A stretch of 64,000 nucleotides of DNA. Source: Bradyrhizobium sp. CB1717 (GTDB lineage Bacteria > Pseudomonadota > Alphaproteobacteria > Rhizobiales > Xanthobacteraceae). Position 1 is the stretch's first letter. Each line of letters opens with the position of its first letter. Shown in pieces: positions 52,143-60,942 of the stretch. The stretch lies in assembly GCF_029714325.1 (NCBI RefSeq), contig NZ_CP121666.1:5208001-5272000 (forward strand), read 5' to 3'. A program made the position numbers and the translations under genes. Below the pieces are notes generated by a model that searched no databases, was not told where the DNA came from, and was given only the letters and a program-made list of their open reading frames with translations.

Positions 52143-53677
52143 ATGATCACCTTCTCCTGAACTGTCGTCTCGTTGGCGGATGGCGCGGGCTTGCGCAGCA
52201 GGCGCGCGAGTTGCAACGCGAGCGGAAGCAGCAGCAAGGCGATCCCGCCCACGATCAGGCACGTCACCAGCTTGTTTGCGAAGAAGATGCCCAGCGATCC
52301 CTTCGAGAGCAGCATCGACTGGCGGAACGCATCCTCGGCCTTGTCGCCGATCACGATCGCGAGCACGAGCGGCGCCAGCGGATAGAACAGCTTCTTGAAG
52401 AGATAGCCGACGATGCCGAATCCGAGCATCATGACGACATCGAGATAGGAGTTCGACACCGAATAGGCGCCGACGACGCAGATGATCACGATCAGCGGCG
52501 CGATGACCACGAAGGGAATCCGCATCAGGGCTGCGAAGACCGGGACGGTCAGCAGCACCAGCGCGACGGCAACGATGTTGCCGACATACATCGAGGCGAT
52601 CAGGCCCCACACGAAATCCTTCTGGTCCACGAACAGCATCGGCCCGGGATTGAGGCCCCAGATCATCAGCCCGCCCATCATGACGGCGGCGGTGGCGGAG
52701 CCGGGAATGCCGAGCGAGAGCATCGGCAGAAGGGCGCTGGTGCCGGCGGCATGATCGGCCGTCTCCGGCGAGATGATGCCTTCGACCTCGCCGGTGCCGA
52801 AATGCCGGCCCCGGCGGGAGAAGCGGCGGGCGATGCCATAGCTCATGAAGGAGGCCGCGGTCGGGCCGCCCGGCGTGATCCCCATCCAGCAGCCGATCGC
52901 GGCGCTGCGCAGCAGTGCAACGCTGTGCCTCGGCAGGCGGCCGACGGCGCGAAACACCTCGCGCCAATCGATCTTCGAGGACACGGCGCGGGCATGAAAT
53001 TCCTCCTCGACCGCGACCAGGAGCTCGCCGATGCCGAACAGGCCCATGACAGCGACGACGAAGTTCACCCCCTTCACCAGCTCGTCGACACCCATGGTGA
53101 GGCGGACGCTGCCGGAGACGGTGTCGATGCCGATGGCGGCGATGGCAAAGCCGATCGCGAGCACCACGACGGTCTTGATCGGGGCCGCACCGCCCATGCC
53201 GACGAAGCTGGCAAAGGCCAGGAAATAGACGGCAAAATACTCCGGCGGCCCGAAGGCGAGCGCGACCTGCGCCACCCAGGATGCGAGGAAGGTGATCAGG
53301 ATGACGCCGATCAGCGCGCCGAACGCCGCCGAGCCGAAGGCGGTGGCGAGTGCCGTGGTCGGCCGGCCGTCGCGCGCCATCGGATAGCCGTCGAAGGTGG
53401 TCGCGACAGAGGACGGCTCGCCCGGAATGTTGAAGAGGATAGAGGTGACGGAGCCGCCGAACAGCGCGCCCCAATACATGCTGGAGAGCAGGATGATCGC
53501 CGAGACCGGCTGCATGCCGAAGGTCAGCGGCAAGAGCAGCGACACGCCGTTCGGTGCGCCCAGCCCCGGAAGCACGCCGACGAGAATGCCGAGCAGCACG
53601 CCGACCGCCATCAGCACCAGATGCGGCACCGTCACCGCGATGGTGAAACCGTGCAGGAGCTCCTGGAGATTGTCCAC
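52139..53677 (-). CDS. tctA: Tripartite tricarboxylate transporter permease TctA
   Basis: The 512-residue protein has the TctA family signature (GVLPGLGAPNGVSLLLPLTFGM and LGIPGSATAAVMMGGLMIWGLNPGP) and about 11-12 membrane spans. The start is GTG at 53675-53677 behind GGGAGG; the longer upstream frame overlaps tctB and is not coding. With TctB and TctC it imports carboxylates across the inner membrane using a sodium or proton gradient. Confidence 0.93.
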   Translation of the reverse strand: MDNLQELLHGFTIAVTVPHLVLMAVGVLLGILVGVLPGLGAPNGVSLLLPLTFGMQPVSAIILLSSMYWGALFGGSVTSILFNIPGEPSSVATTFDGYPMARDGRPTTALATAFGSAAFGALIGVILITFLASWVAQVALAFGPPEYFAVYFLAFASFVGMGGAAPIKTVVVLAIGFAIAAIGIDTVSGSVRLTMGVDELVKGVNFVVAVMGLFGIGELLVAVEEEFHARAVSSKIDWREVFRAVGRLPRHSVALLRSAAIGCWMGITPGGPTAASFMSYGIARRFSRRGRHFGTGEVEGIISPETADHAAGTSALLPMLSLGIPGSATAAVMMGGLMIWGLNPGPMLFVDQKDFVWGLIASMYVGNIVAVALVLLTVPVFAALMRIPFVVIAPLIVIICVVGAYSVSNSYLDVVMMLGFGIVGYLFKKLFYPLAPLVLAIVIGDKAEDAFRQSMLLSKGSLGIFFANKLVTCLIVGGIALLLLPLALQLARLLRKPAPSANETTVQEKVII

Positions 53678-53688
53678 CGGCCTCCCCC

Positions 53689-54171
53689 TCAGAATCCGAG
53701 CGCGGCGGCGAGCGCGCCGTGCGGCAGGCTGACCTGGAACATGCGCTCGAACACGACGTAGAGCGCGAGCGCCGTGGCTGCCGCCATGGCGAGCGCACGC
53801 GGCACGGACTGGTGACGGGGAATCGCCAGCACTGCGAAGACGTAGCCCGCCGAGGCGAGATACATGCCGAGCAGCGGGATCGCGGCGACGAAGACCGCGG
53901 CCGGCACGAACAGGCTCGCGAGGCGGCGCAGCTCGAGCGGAGTGATGGCGATGGGCACATTGGCGAGCGAGGCAGCCGGCCACACGCCCCTCACCAGATT
54001 GTAGAGGCTCCCGAGCACGACGATGGTCCCGGTCAGGAACGGGAACGTGCCGGCGTCCACGCCCGCGCTCGACCAGCCGATGCCGTTGTCGAGGCTGGAG
54101 ACGACGACGGCCACACCGAAGCTGCCGGTGAGGATAGCGGTCGCAAGCTCAAGCGCGCGGCGTGAGATCAT
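53689..54171 (-). CDS. tctB: Tripartite tricarboxylate transporter small subunit TctB
   Basis: The 160-residue protein has four membrane spans in the TctB arrangement (LATAILTGSFGVAVVVSSL; GTFPFLTGTIVVLGSLYNL; LFVPAAVFVAAIPLLGMYLASAGYVFAVLAI; ALAMAAATALALYVVFERMF). It lies 11 bases ahead of tctA. It completes the transporter with TctC. The gap between tctC and tctB holds a repeat. Confidence 0.9.
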   Translation of the reverse strand: MISRRALELATAILTGSFGVAVVVSSLDNGIGWSSAGVDAGTFPFLTGTIVVLGSLYNLVRGVWPAASLANVPIAITPLELRRLASLFVPAAVFVAAIPLLGMYLASAGYVFAVLAIPRHQSVPRALAMAAATALALYVVFERMFQVSLPHGALAAALGF

Positions 54172-54233
54172 GGAGGGCTCCAGTCGGGTGGCGTGCCAGG
54201 TGCTGTCGTGCTCGAGGCACGCGCTCTCCCAGG

Positions 54234-54366
54234 CGTCGTCCCGGCGAAGGCCGGGGACCCATAACCCCAGGGAGGAGTTTGACGGGGACTGGAAGCCATA
54301 TCGGTACGACGACTGCCGCTCCTCGACAGATCACGCGGTATGGGTCCCGGCCTTCGCCAGGACGAC
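54234..54366. repeat. Palindromic repeat inside the tct operon
   Basis: The left part GTCGTCCCGGCGAAGGCCGG with GGACCCAT and the right part ATGGGTCCCGGCCTTCGCC with GGACGAC are nearly exact inverses. It fills the space between tctC and tctB, so it must be transcribed within the operon. Confidence 0.75.
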
Positions 54367-54424
54367 GGCGGTGTGTGGGGCGCGGTCCTACCCGATCGGT
54401 CCCAGTCGTTGCACCCGACCCGCC

Positions 54425-55417
54425 TCACTTGACCAGCCAGCCCTGCTCGCCTGCGACCTGCTTGACGTGCTCGAGGTCCTCCTTGATGAACTTGTCAAAC
54501 TCGGCGCCGGTCAGGAAGGTGTCAACCTGGGAGGTCTTCTCGATGTAGTCCTTCCACTCCGGCGTCGCCTGTACCTTTTTCATGAGGTCGACATAGAACG
54601 CGGCCTGGTCCGGCGTGACCTTGCCGGGCAGCCACACGGTGCGCGGCTGCTCGTATTGCTTGATGTCGAGGCCCTGCTCGACGCAGGTCGGGACATCGCT
54701 CCAGCCTTCGCTCGCGGTGACCTTGGGCCCTTGCGGCAACCGCTGGGGGCTGAACACGCAAAGCGGGCGCTGCGTGCCGCCGCGCCATTGGCCGATGCTT
54801 TCGCTGGGATTGTTGACGTGGGAATCGAGATGGCCGCCGGCGAGCTGCACGGCGGTCTCGGCGCCGCTCTTGAAGGGGATGTAGGTCAGCTTGACCTTGC
54901 CCGCCTTCTCGATCATGCGGGTCAGCACCTCGTCGGTGTCCTTGGACTGCGCACCACCCATCCTGAATTCGCCCGCCGCGGCCGCCTTCAGATAGTCGCC
55001 CGCGTTCTTGTAGGGCGCGTCCTGCTTGACCCAGAGCAGGAACTCGTCCTGCGCCATCGCCGCGATCGGGGTGAGATCGGTGTAGTTGAAGGCGACCTTG
55101 GAGACGAGCGGCTGCTGCCAGGCATTCGACGTGCCGAAGATGACCTTGTAGGGATCGCCCGCCGAGGCCTTGCCGTAGACATAGCCTTCGGCGCCGCTAC
55201 CGCCGCCCTTGTTGACGACGACGATCGGCTGCTCCGTCAGCTTGTGCTTGGTGATGATGTTCTGCACCGCGCGGGCGAGATTGTCGGTGCCGCCGCCGGG
55301 GCCGGCGGTGGCGACGAACTCGATCGGCTTTTGCGGTTGCCAGGCGGCGAGCGCCGGCATGGTGCCGGCGAGCACGGTTGCAGCCGCGGAGAGCAGAAAT
55401 GTTGACGTCCGACCCAT
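54425..55417 (-). CDS. tctC: Tripartite tricarboxylate transporter binding protein TctC
   Basis: The 330-residue periplasmic binding protein of the Bug family has a signal peptide (TSTFLLSAAATVLAGTMPALAA) and the KPIEFVATAGPGGGTDNLAR motif that binds the ligand carboxylate. It is the third gene after the hydratase and CoA-transferase. It delivers an unknown carboxylate to TctAB. Confidence 0.92.
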   Translation of the reverse strand: MGRTSTFLLSAAATVLAGTMPALAAWQPQKPIEFVATAGPGGGTDNLARAVQNIITKHKLTEQPIVVVNKGGGSGAEGYVYGKASAGDPYKVIFGTSNAWQQPLVSKVAFNYTDLTPIAAMAQDEFLLWVKQDAPYKNAGDYLKAAAAGEFRMGGAQSKDTDEVLTRMIEKAGKVKLTYIPFKSGAETAVQLAGGHLDSHVNNPSESIGQWRGGTQRPLCVFSPQRLPQGPKVTASEGWSDVPTCVEQGLDIKQYEQPRTVWLPGKVTPDQAAFYVDLMKKVQATPEWKDYIEKTSQVDTFLTGAEFDKFIKEDLEHVKQVAGEQGWLVK

Positions 55418-55468
55418 GATTTCCTCCAGCTGATTTTTGTCTTTTGTTCTTGTCGTATCGACGTCCGG

Positions 55469-56722
55469 TCAGGCGACGCGTTCCTCGCGTCTTTCCAGGG
55501 CCGAAACGATTGCGCCCTCTTTTTCGAGCGCTTCGATTTGTGTCTGGTCGAACCCGTATTCAGCCAGCACTTCGCGCGTATGCTCACCATAGACCGGCGC
55601 GCCGGACAGCACTTTGCCTGGGGTCTCCGAAAACTTGACGGGAAGCCCGATCGTCTTCACCGGGCCGAGCGTGGAGTGATCGACCTCGACGACCATCTCG
55701 CGCGCCAGCGTCTGCGGATCGCCGAGCGCCTCCAGCATGTCGTGCACGGGGCCGCACGGCACGCCCTTCTCGTCCAGCACCGCGAGCCAATGCGCCCGCG
55801 ACCTGGTGCGGAAGCGCTCGCTCAGGACCGCTTCGAGCTCCTTCAGGTTCGCCATGCGGTCGGAACCGTTGACGAAGCGCGGATCGGCGGCAAGCTCGCT
55901 CGCGCCCAGAGCTTCCAGCATCAAGAGCCAGTGCTTCTTGTTGGCGCCGCCGACCACGAGCCAGCCGTCCGAGGCTTCGAAGGCCTGATACGGCGCGTTG
56001 AGCGGATGGGCCGAGCCCATCGCGCGCGGCGCGGTGCCCGCGGCGAGCGCAATGGTCGACTGCCAATAGGTCTGCACCAGCGCGGCCTCGTAGAGCGAGG
56101 TCTCGACCCACTGCCCTTCGCCGGTCTTGAGGCGATGGGTGTAGGCGGCCAAAATGCCCATGCTCGCGAGCAGACCGGCGGTGATGTCGGACAGCGGCGG
56201 GCCGCATTTGACGGGCGGGCCATCCGGGCGCTCGCCGGTAAAGCTCATGATGCCGCTCATCGCCTGCGCGACGAGGTCAAATCCCCTGCGGTGCTTGTAG
56301 GGGCCGGTGCGGCCGAAGCCGGACAGCGAGCAATAGATCAGCTTTGGATACTGCTTGTGCAGGTCCTCGTAGCCGAAGCCGAGGCGCTCCATGGCGCCCG
56401 GTGCAAAATTCTCGACCAGCACGTCGGCATCCGCGATCAGCCGGCGCAGCACCTGTTTGCCGCCGTCGGTCTTGAGATCCAGCACGATGCCGCGCTTGTT
56501 GCGGTTCATCATCAGGAAGGACGCCGCCTCCTCGCCGATCTTCGGCGGCACCGAATGACGGGTGTCATCGCCGCTCGGCGATTTCTCGATCTTGATGACG
56601 TCGGCGCCCATGTCGGCGAGCATCAGGGTGCAGGTCGGCCCCGCCATGACATGGGTGAGATCGACGACCTTGAGGCCGGCGAGCGGCCCCGAACGGCGAG
56701 AGGTGGATTGCGAACTTTGCAT
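55469..56722 (-). CDS. Family III CoA-transferase (CaiB/BaiF)
   Basis: The 417-residue protein has the family III fold: LAGLKVVDLTHVMAGPTCTLMLADMGADVIKIE and the catalytic Asp in GFDLVAQAMSG. It moves CoA between acids, activating the imported substrate. ATG at 56720-56722 has AGGA nine bases upstream. It lies ten bases from the hydratase gene and ahead of tctC. Confidence 0.92.
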   Translation of the reverse strand: MQSSQSTSRRSGPLAGLKVVDLTHVMAGPTCTLMLADMGADVIKIEKSPSGDDTRHSVPPKIGEEAASFLMMNRNKRGIVLDLKTDGGKQVLRRLIADADVLVENFAPGAMERLGFGYEDLHKQYPKLIYCSLSGFGRTGPYKHRRGFDLVAQAMSGIMSFTGERPDGPPVKCGPPLSDITAGLLASMGILAAYTHRLKTGEGQWVETSLYEAALVQTYWQSTIALAAGTAPRAMGSAHPLNAPYQAFEASDGWLVVGGANKKHWLLMLEALGASELAADPRFVNGSDRMANLKELEAVLSERFRTRSRAHWLAVLDEKGVPCGPVHDMLEALGDPQTLAREMVVEVDHSTLGPVKTIGLPVKFSETPGKVLSGAPVYGEHTREVLAEYGFDQTQIEALEKEGAIVSALERREERVA

Positions 56723-56732
56723 CGGGGGCGTC

Positions 56733-57527
56733 CTATTGCCCGCGCCATTGCGGCGCGCGCTTGTTGAGGAAAGCATCGAGCCCTTCGCGAAAGTCCTGGC
56801 TCGTGTAGCACATCAGGATGAGGTCTTCGCCCTCTTCCGCCGTCAGCCGCCTTTGCAGGCGGGCGACCGCCTGCTTGGTCGCATTCAGCGTCAGTGGCGC
56901 ATGGCTGGCGAGCAGCCGGGCGACCTCCTCAGTGCGCCTGTCGAGCGCTGCGATGTCGTCGACGACCTCGCCGAGCAGTCCGACGCTCGCGGCCTCCGCA
57001 GCGTCGACCAGGCGCGCGGTGAAGATGAGATCCTTGACACGGGCGGCACCGATCAGCGCGGTGAGACGGCTGACATTGGACATCGACAGGCAATTGCCGA
57101 GCGTCCGGGCGATTGGGAATCCGATTTTTGCGGTTTTGGTGCCGATGCGGAGGTCGCAGGCCGCGGCGATGCCGGCGCCGCCGCCGGTGCAGAAGCCGTT
57201 GATCGCGGCGATGGTCGGCACCCGGCATCGCTCGAGCGTCGTGAGCACACGATCGATCCGGTTCTCGTAGTCGATCGCGTCCTGCGGCGTCCTGAATTCG
57301 CGGAACTGGTTGATGTCAGTGCCTGAGGCGAAGGCTTTGTCGCCAGCCCCGCGCAGCACCAGCACCTTGATCGATTGATCGCCGTCGGCCTCCTCGCAGA
57401 TCGCCGCGAGGCGCTCGTACATGGCGAAAGTAAAGGCGTTGCGCGCCTGCGGGCGGTTGAAGGTGATCCGCCCGATGCCGTCGTTGCATTCAAAAACGAG
57501 GTCGTCCGCCTCCGCAGCCAGGTCCAT
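56733..57527 (-). CDS. Enoyl-CoA hydratase/isomerase
   Basis: The 264-residue crotonase-fold protein has NRPQARNAFTFAMYERLA, an oxyanion hole GAGDKAFASGTDINQF and AAINGFCTGGGAGIAAACDLRIGT. It acts on an acyl-CoA, probably the product of the neighbouring CoA-transferase. It is the first gene of the minus-strand operon and diverges from the GntR regulator. The exact substrate is unknown. Confidence 0.9.
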   Translation of the reverse strand: MDLAAEADDLVFECNDGIGRITFNRPQARNAFTFAMYERLAAICEEADGDQSIKVLVLRGAGDKAFASGTDINQFREFRTPQDAIDYENRIDRVLTTLERCRVPTIAAINGFCTGGGAGIAAACDLRIGTKTAKIGFPIARTLGNCLSMSNVSRLTALIGAARVKDLIFTARLVDAAEAASVGLLGEVVDDIAALDRRTEEVARLLASHAPLTLNATKQAVARLQRRLTAEEGEDLILMCYTSQDFREGLDAFLNKRAPQWRGQ

Positions 57528-57562
57528 TTCCTCACGTCCTCTTGTTTTTTACATTTTTGAAT

Positions 57563-57573
57563 GCAAAATTTGC
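57563..57573. promoter_or_regulatory. Candidate GntR operator 1
   Basis: GCAAAATTTGC is a symmetric 11-base site in the 119-base gap between the GntR gene and the operon it faces. Confidence 0.45.
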
Positions 57574-57617
57574 GATTAGCAAGCCGGAACTTCCAAATTT
57601 TCACGCTTTCCGGGATT

Positions 57618-57629
57618 TTTGAATTCAAA
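57618..57629. promoter_or_regulatory. Candidate GntR operator 2
   Basis: TTTGAATTCAAA is a perfect 12-base palindrome, 18 bases before the GntR start codon. Together with the site at 57563 it would let one regulator control both directions. Confidence 0.5.
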
Positions 57630-57646
57630 CTGGAGTCACACGTCCC

Positions 57647-58312
57647 ATGCTTCACGAGGAGGTCGTCGGCCGCATCCGCGCCATCCTGCTCGACGGTGAG
57701 ATCCCACCGGGCGCGCGGATTCCCGAGCGCGAGCTGTGCGAGCGGCTCGAGATCTCGCGCACGCCGCTGCGCGAGGCGCTCAAGGTGCTCGCCGCCGAAG
57801 GCCTCGTGCAGCTCCTGCCCCATCGCGGCTCGCGCGCGGCAAAGCTGACCGACAAGGACATGCGCGACCTGTTCGAGGTCTGCCAGGGCCTCGAAGCGCT
57901 CGCCGGCGAGCTCGCCTGCGAGCGCATCAGCGACGCCGAGATCGGCGCGATCGCCGCCGCGCATGACGAGATGGTGCGGCATTATCGCGAGGGCGATCTG
58001 ATCCAGTACTATCGCGGCAACCGCGCCATTCACGAGGCCATCGTCACCGCGGCCGGCAATCCCGTCCTCGCGGGGCTCTATGCCTCCGTGACCGCGCGCA
58101 TCCGCCGCGCGCGCTACGTCACGCCGATGACGCCGCAGCGCTGGGCGCTCGCCGTGAAGGAGCACGAGGCGATCGTGAACGCGCTGCAGCGGCGCGACGG
58201 CGCCGGCCTCTCCCACATCCTGCGTGCGCATCTGCGCCACAAGCGCGAGGAGGTCTTGCAGGCCGGCTTTGCCGAGACGGAGGCAAGCGACCTTACGCTG
58301 AGAATTGCGTGA
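57647..58312 (+). CDS. GntR-family regulator, FCD type
   Basis: The 221-residue protein has a GntR winged helix (GEIPPGARIPERELCERLEISRTPLREALKVLAAEGLVQLLPHRG) and an all-helical FCD effector domain. Residues that could hold a metal or carboxylate include those in NRAIHEAIV and KEHEAIVNAL. It likely represses the divergent hydratase/CoA-transferase/tct operon and responds to its substrate. Two palindromes lie in the gap. Confidence 0.9.
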   Translation: MLHEEVVGRIRAILLDGEIPPGARIPERELCERLEISRTPLREALKVLAAEGLVQLLPHRGSRAAKLTDKDMRDLFEVCQGLEALAGELACERISDAEIGAIAAAHDEMVRHYREGDLIQYYRGNRAIHEAIVTAAGNPVLAGLYASVTARIRRARYVTPMTPQRWALAVKEHEAIVNALQRRDGAGLSHILRAHLRHKREEVLQAGFAETEASDLTLRIA

Positions 58313-58505
58313 GAGTCCTGTAAGGAAGATTCAGAGAACACAATCGCGACACAATCATTGATTGTTTCTTACTCTCCCCGCCATCGTCGCCAATCCGTTT
58401 CCTCTTGCGAGCCTGTCTGAACCGGCGCAGCATCCAACTGCCGGCCCAAGGCCGTACATCACGCGCGACCAATCGCGCGGTTCAAAACAGAAAATGGAGG
58501 AACGA

Positions 58506-59477
58506 ATGACACTTGATGTCTCACGTCGGTCCCTGCTCGCGCTCGGTGCCGGCCTCGGTGCCAGTGCGCTTCTTGGCAGCAGTGCGATGGCACGCGCGCC
58601 CAAGCTCGGCACCCAGACGCCCTACTGGCACCGCTTCATTCTCGGCGATGCCGAAGTGACCGTCGTATCCGACGGACCGCTGCCGCTCGGCGATCCCTCC
58701 GGCACCTTCACCGGCGTTCCCAAGGAAGAGGTGAAGAAGATGCTGGCGGACAATTTCCTGTCGCCCGACAACGTCGTGCTGGAGCAGAACTCACCGATCG
58801 TGAACACCGGCGACAAGCTGATCCTGTTCGACACCGGCATGGGCTCATCCAAGATGTTCGGCGCCACAACTGGCCGGCAGCAGAAGAGCATGATGGAGGC
58901 AGGCATCAAGCCGGAGGATATCGATGCGGTGGTCTGCTCGCACGCGCATATCGACCATATCGGCGGCATCGTGGATGCCAACAACAAGCCGCTGTTCCCG
59001 AACGCACAGATCTACATCTCCCAGACCGATTTCGACTTCTGGACCGACGAAGGCAAGATGGGCAGCGCGGCCAAGGATTTTGTCGTGCATGCCCGCAAGA
59101 ACCTGCTGCCGGTCCGCGATCGCATCGTGTTCTTCAAAGACGGCCAGGAATTCTTGCCCGGCGTGCAGGCGATCGCGGCGCCCGGTCACACCGTCGGCCA
59201 CACCATCTTCATGGTTTCGTCAGCCGGCAAGTCGTTCGCCTTCCTCGGCGACCTCTCGCACCATTCGGTGCTGCTGCTGGAGCGGCCGCGCATGGAGTTC
59301 TCCTACGACACCGATCCGAAGCAGGCGGCAGAGTCGCGCGTGAAACTGCTGACCATGCTGGCGGCCAACAAGACGCCGGTGATGTCCTATCACTTCGCCT
59401 GGCCGGGCTATGGCCATGTCGCCAAGGCCGGTGACGGATTCCACTATTATCCCGAGCCGATGCAGATGACGTTGTAG
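58506..59477 (+). CDS. Exported metallo-beta-lactamase-fold hydrolase
   Basis: The 323-residue protein starts with a twin-arginine-type signal (SRRSLLALGAGLGASALLG). It then has the MBL fold, with VVCSHAHIDHIGGIV (HxHxDH), AAPGHTVGHTIFM and FLGDLSHH as zinc ligands. Members include quorum-quenching lactonases and other hydrolases; the substrate is unknown. ATG 58506 follows GGAGGAACGA; the frame upstream to 58362 is not coding. The gap after it to 59727 holds no gene. Confidence 0.87.
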   Translation: MTLDVSRRSLLALGAGLGASALLGSSAMARAPKLGTQTPYWHRFILGDAEVTVVSDGPLPLGDPSGTFTGVPKEEVKKMLADNFLSPDNVVLEQNSPIVNTGDKLILFDTGMGSSKMFGATTGRQQKSMMEAGIKPEDIDAVVCSHAHIDHIGGIVDANNKPLFPNAQIYISQTDFDFWTDEGKMGSAAKDFVVHARKNLLPVRDRIVFFKDGQEFLPGVQAIAAPGHTVGHTIFMVSSAGKSFAFLGDLSHHSVLLLERPRMEFSYDTDPKQAAESRVKLLTMLAANKTPVMSYHFAWPGYGHVAKAGDGFHYYPEPMQMTL

Positions 59478-59727
59478 CCGGTGCCATCAAGCCCAGGGTC
59501 GCGCATGTGCGGCCCGGGCACGTTATCGGATCCGCGCGCGCGACGGAGGGGAATGATCCCTGACCAATTCCTGTCCCCGCTCTCTGGAGCATTTTTCGGC
59601 AAGGCAGGCCCGTTCCAGGCAAGAGCCCGCCGCATTGCTCGGATAAGATTCTGCCCGCATCATTCATCGTCGCGAGAGCGTAACGCCCCCCGCGCACTCG
59701 CGTTCGAAAATGCCGAGGAGACATGCC

Positions 59728-60471
59728 ATGAAGATCGTCGTGATCGGCGGTACCGGTTTGATCGGATCCAAGCTTGTGGCGAAGCTGAAGCAGCAGGGCC
59801 ACGAGGCCGTAGCCGCCTCGCCGAAGTCGGGCGTGAATGCCGTCACCGGCGAAGGTCTCGCTGCCGTGCTCGCCGGCGCGGACGTCGTGGTTGACGTCGC
59901 CAACGCGCCGTCCTGGGAGCCTGCTGCCGTACTCGAATTCTTCCAGCGATCGAGCAAGAACCTCGCGACGACGGAGGCCACAGCGGGCGTCAAGCATCAC
60001 GTCGCGCTGTCGATCGTGGGAACGGATCGCTCGCCTGAAATCGCCTATTTCCGGGCCAAGCTCGCGCAGGAAACCATCGTCAAGGCATCGTCGGTCCCCT
60101 ACTCGATCGTGCGCGCCACGCAATTCTTCGAATTCCTCGGCGCCATCGCCGAGACGGGTGCGGCTGAGGGGCGGGTCGTCGTGCCATCGGCGGCGTTTCA
60201 GCCGATCGCATCCGACGACGTGGTCGCTTGTCTCGCGGAGGTCGCGACGGGGCAGCCGCTCAACGGCACCATCGATATCGCGGGACCCGAAAAGGCGCCC
60301 TTCAACGAGTTCGTCGCGCGCCGTCTGAAGGCGGCCGGCGACAGCCGTCCCGTCGTGGGAGACGCCAAGGCCGGATATTACGGCTCCCCCATCGAGGACA
60401 CTTCGCTGGTCCCGCTCGGCGAGGCCAGGCTCGGGACAACGCCGCTCGCGGCATGGCTGGCGACAGTCTGA
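59728..60471 (+). CDS. NmrA-like NAD(P)-binding protein
   Basis: The 247-residue protein is an atypical SDR of the NmrA type. MKIVVIGGTGLIGSKLVAKL is the nucleotide-binding motif; HHVALSIVGTDRSPEIAYFRAKLAQE follows. It lacks the catalytic Tyr-x-x-x-Lys of classical SDRs at the usual place. It probably senses redox state or reduces a small molecule. ATG 59728 with GAGGAG is favoured. The exported cupin follows 42 bases later. Confidence 0.85.
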   Translation: MKIVVIGGTGLIGSKLVAKLKQQGHEAVAASPKSGVNAVTGEGLAAVLAGADVVVDVANAPSWEPAAVLEFFQRSSKNLATTEATAGVKHHVALSIVGTDRSPEIAYFRAKLAQETIVKASSVPYSIVRATQFFEFLGAIAETGAAEGRVVVPSAAFQPIASDDVVACLAEVATGQPLNGTIDIAGPEKAPFNEFVARRLKAAGDSRPVVGDAKAGYYGSPIEDTSLVPLGEARLGTTPLAAWLATV

Positions 60472-60513
60472 GGACCCTCGCGTCACTGCAACCTTGGCAA
60501 TGAAGGACATCCC

Positions 60514-60936
60514 ATGCGCAGACTGTTGATCGCGACGGCGGCGTGCGCCGTCGTCTTCCTTCCGGCACAGGCCGCCGAGACGCAGCCTGCAGCGAAATCG
60601 GCCAAGGTGAGCGTGGTGTTCGACCATGCCCTGCCGAATGTTCCGGGCAAGAGCATGAAGGGCGTGCTGGTCGAATATGGTCCCGGAGGCTTCTCACCGG
60701 CCCACATCCACGCGCGCTCCGCGTTCATCTATGCGACGGTGCTGGAGGGAGCGATCCGAAGCCAGGTCAATGACGAGCCCGCAAAAGTCTATCAGAAGGG
60801 CGAGAACTTTTTCGAGAAGCCCGGCGATCGCCACGCCGTCAGCTCCAACGCCAGCGACACCGAGCCTGCGAAGCTGCTGGCCGTGTTCGTGGTGGACACG
60901 GCCGATACCGAGCTGACGACGCCGATCGCGAAGTAG
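60514..60936 (+). CDS. Exported cupin protein
   Basis: The 140-residue protein has a signal peptide (MRRLLIATAACAVVFLPAQAA) and one cupin: VEYGPGGFSPAHIHARSAFIYATVLEGAIRS and NFFEKPGDRHAVSSNAS. The metal-ligand pattern HxH plus later His is kept. It matches the cupin at 39340-39843 in NVPGK, YGPGGFS, IRSQ, FFE-PG and ELTT. It is probably cotranscribed with the NmrA-like gene. Confidence 0.85.
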   Translation: MRRLLIATAACAVVFLPAQAAETQPAAKSAKVSVVFDHALPNVPGKSMKGVLVEYGPGGFSPAHIHARSAFIYATVLEGAIRSQVNDEPAKVYQKGENFFEKPGDRHAVSSNASDTEPAKLLAVFVVDTADTELTTPIAK

Positions 60937-60942
60937 CGCGCA

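Noticed and set aside
51144..53960. A 938-codon open frame spanning pdxA and tctA
   Set aside because: Only its 3' third (51144-52142) is the real PdxA frame. The rest is antisense-like Arg/His/Asp-rich translation of tctA, which has the proper family motifs in another frame.
59478..59727. A small gene between the MBL hydrolase and the NmrA-like gene
   Set aside because: Only Arg/Pro-rich shadow frames; no ribosome site or protein-like stretch.
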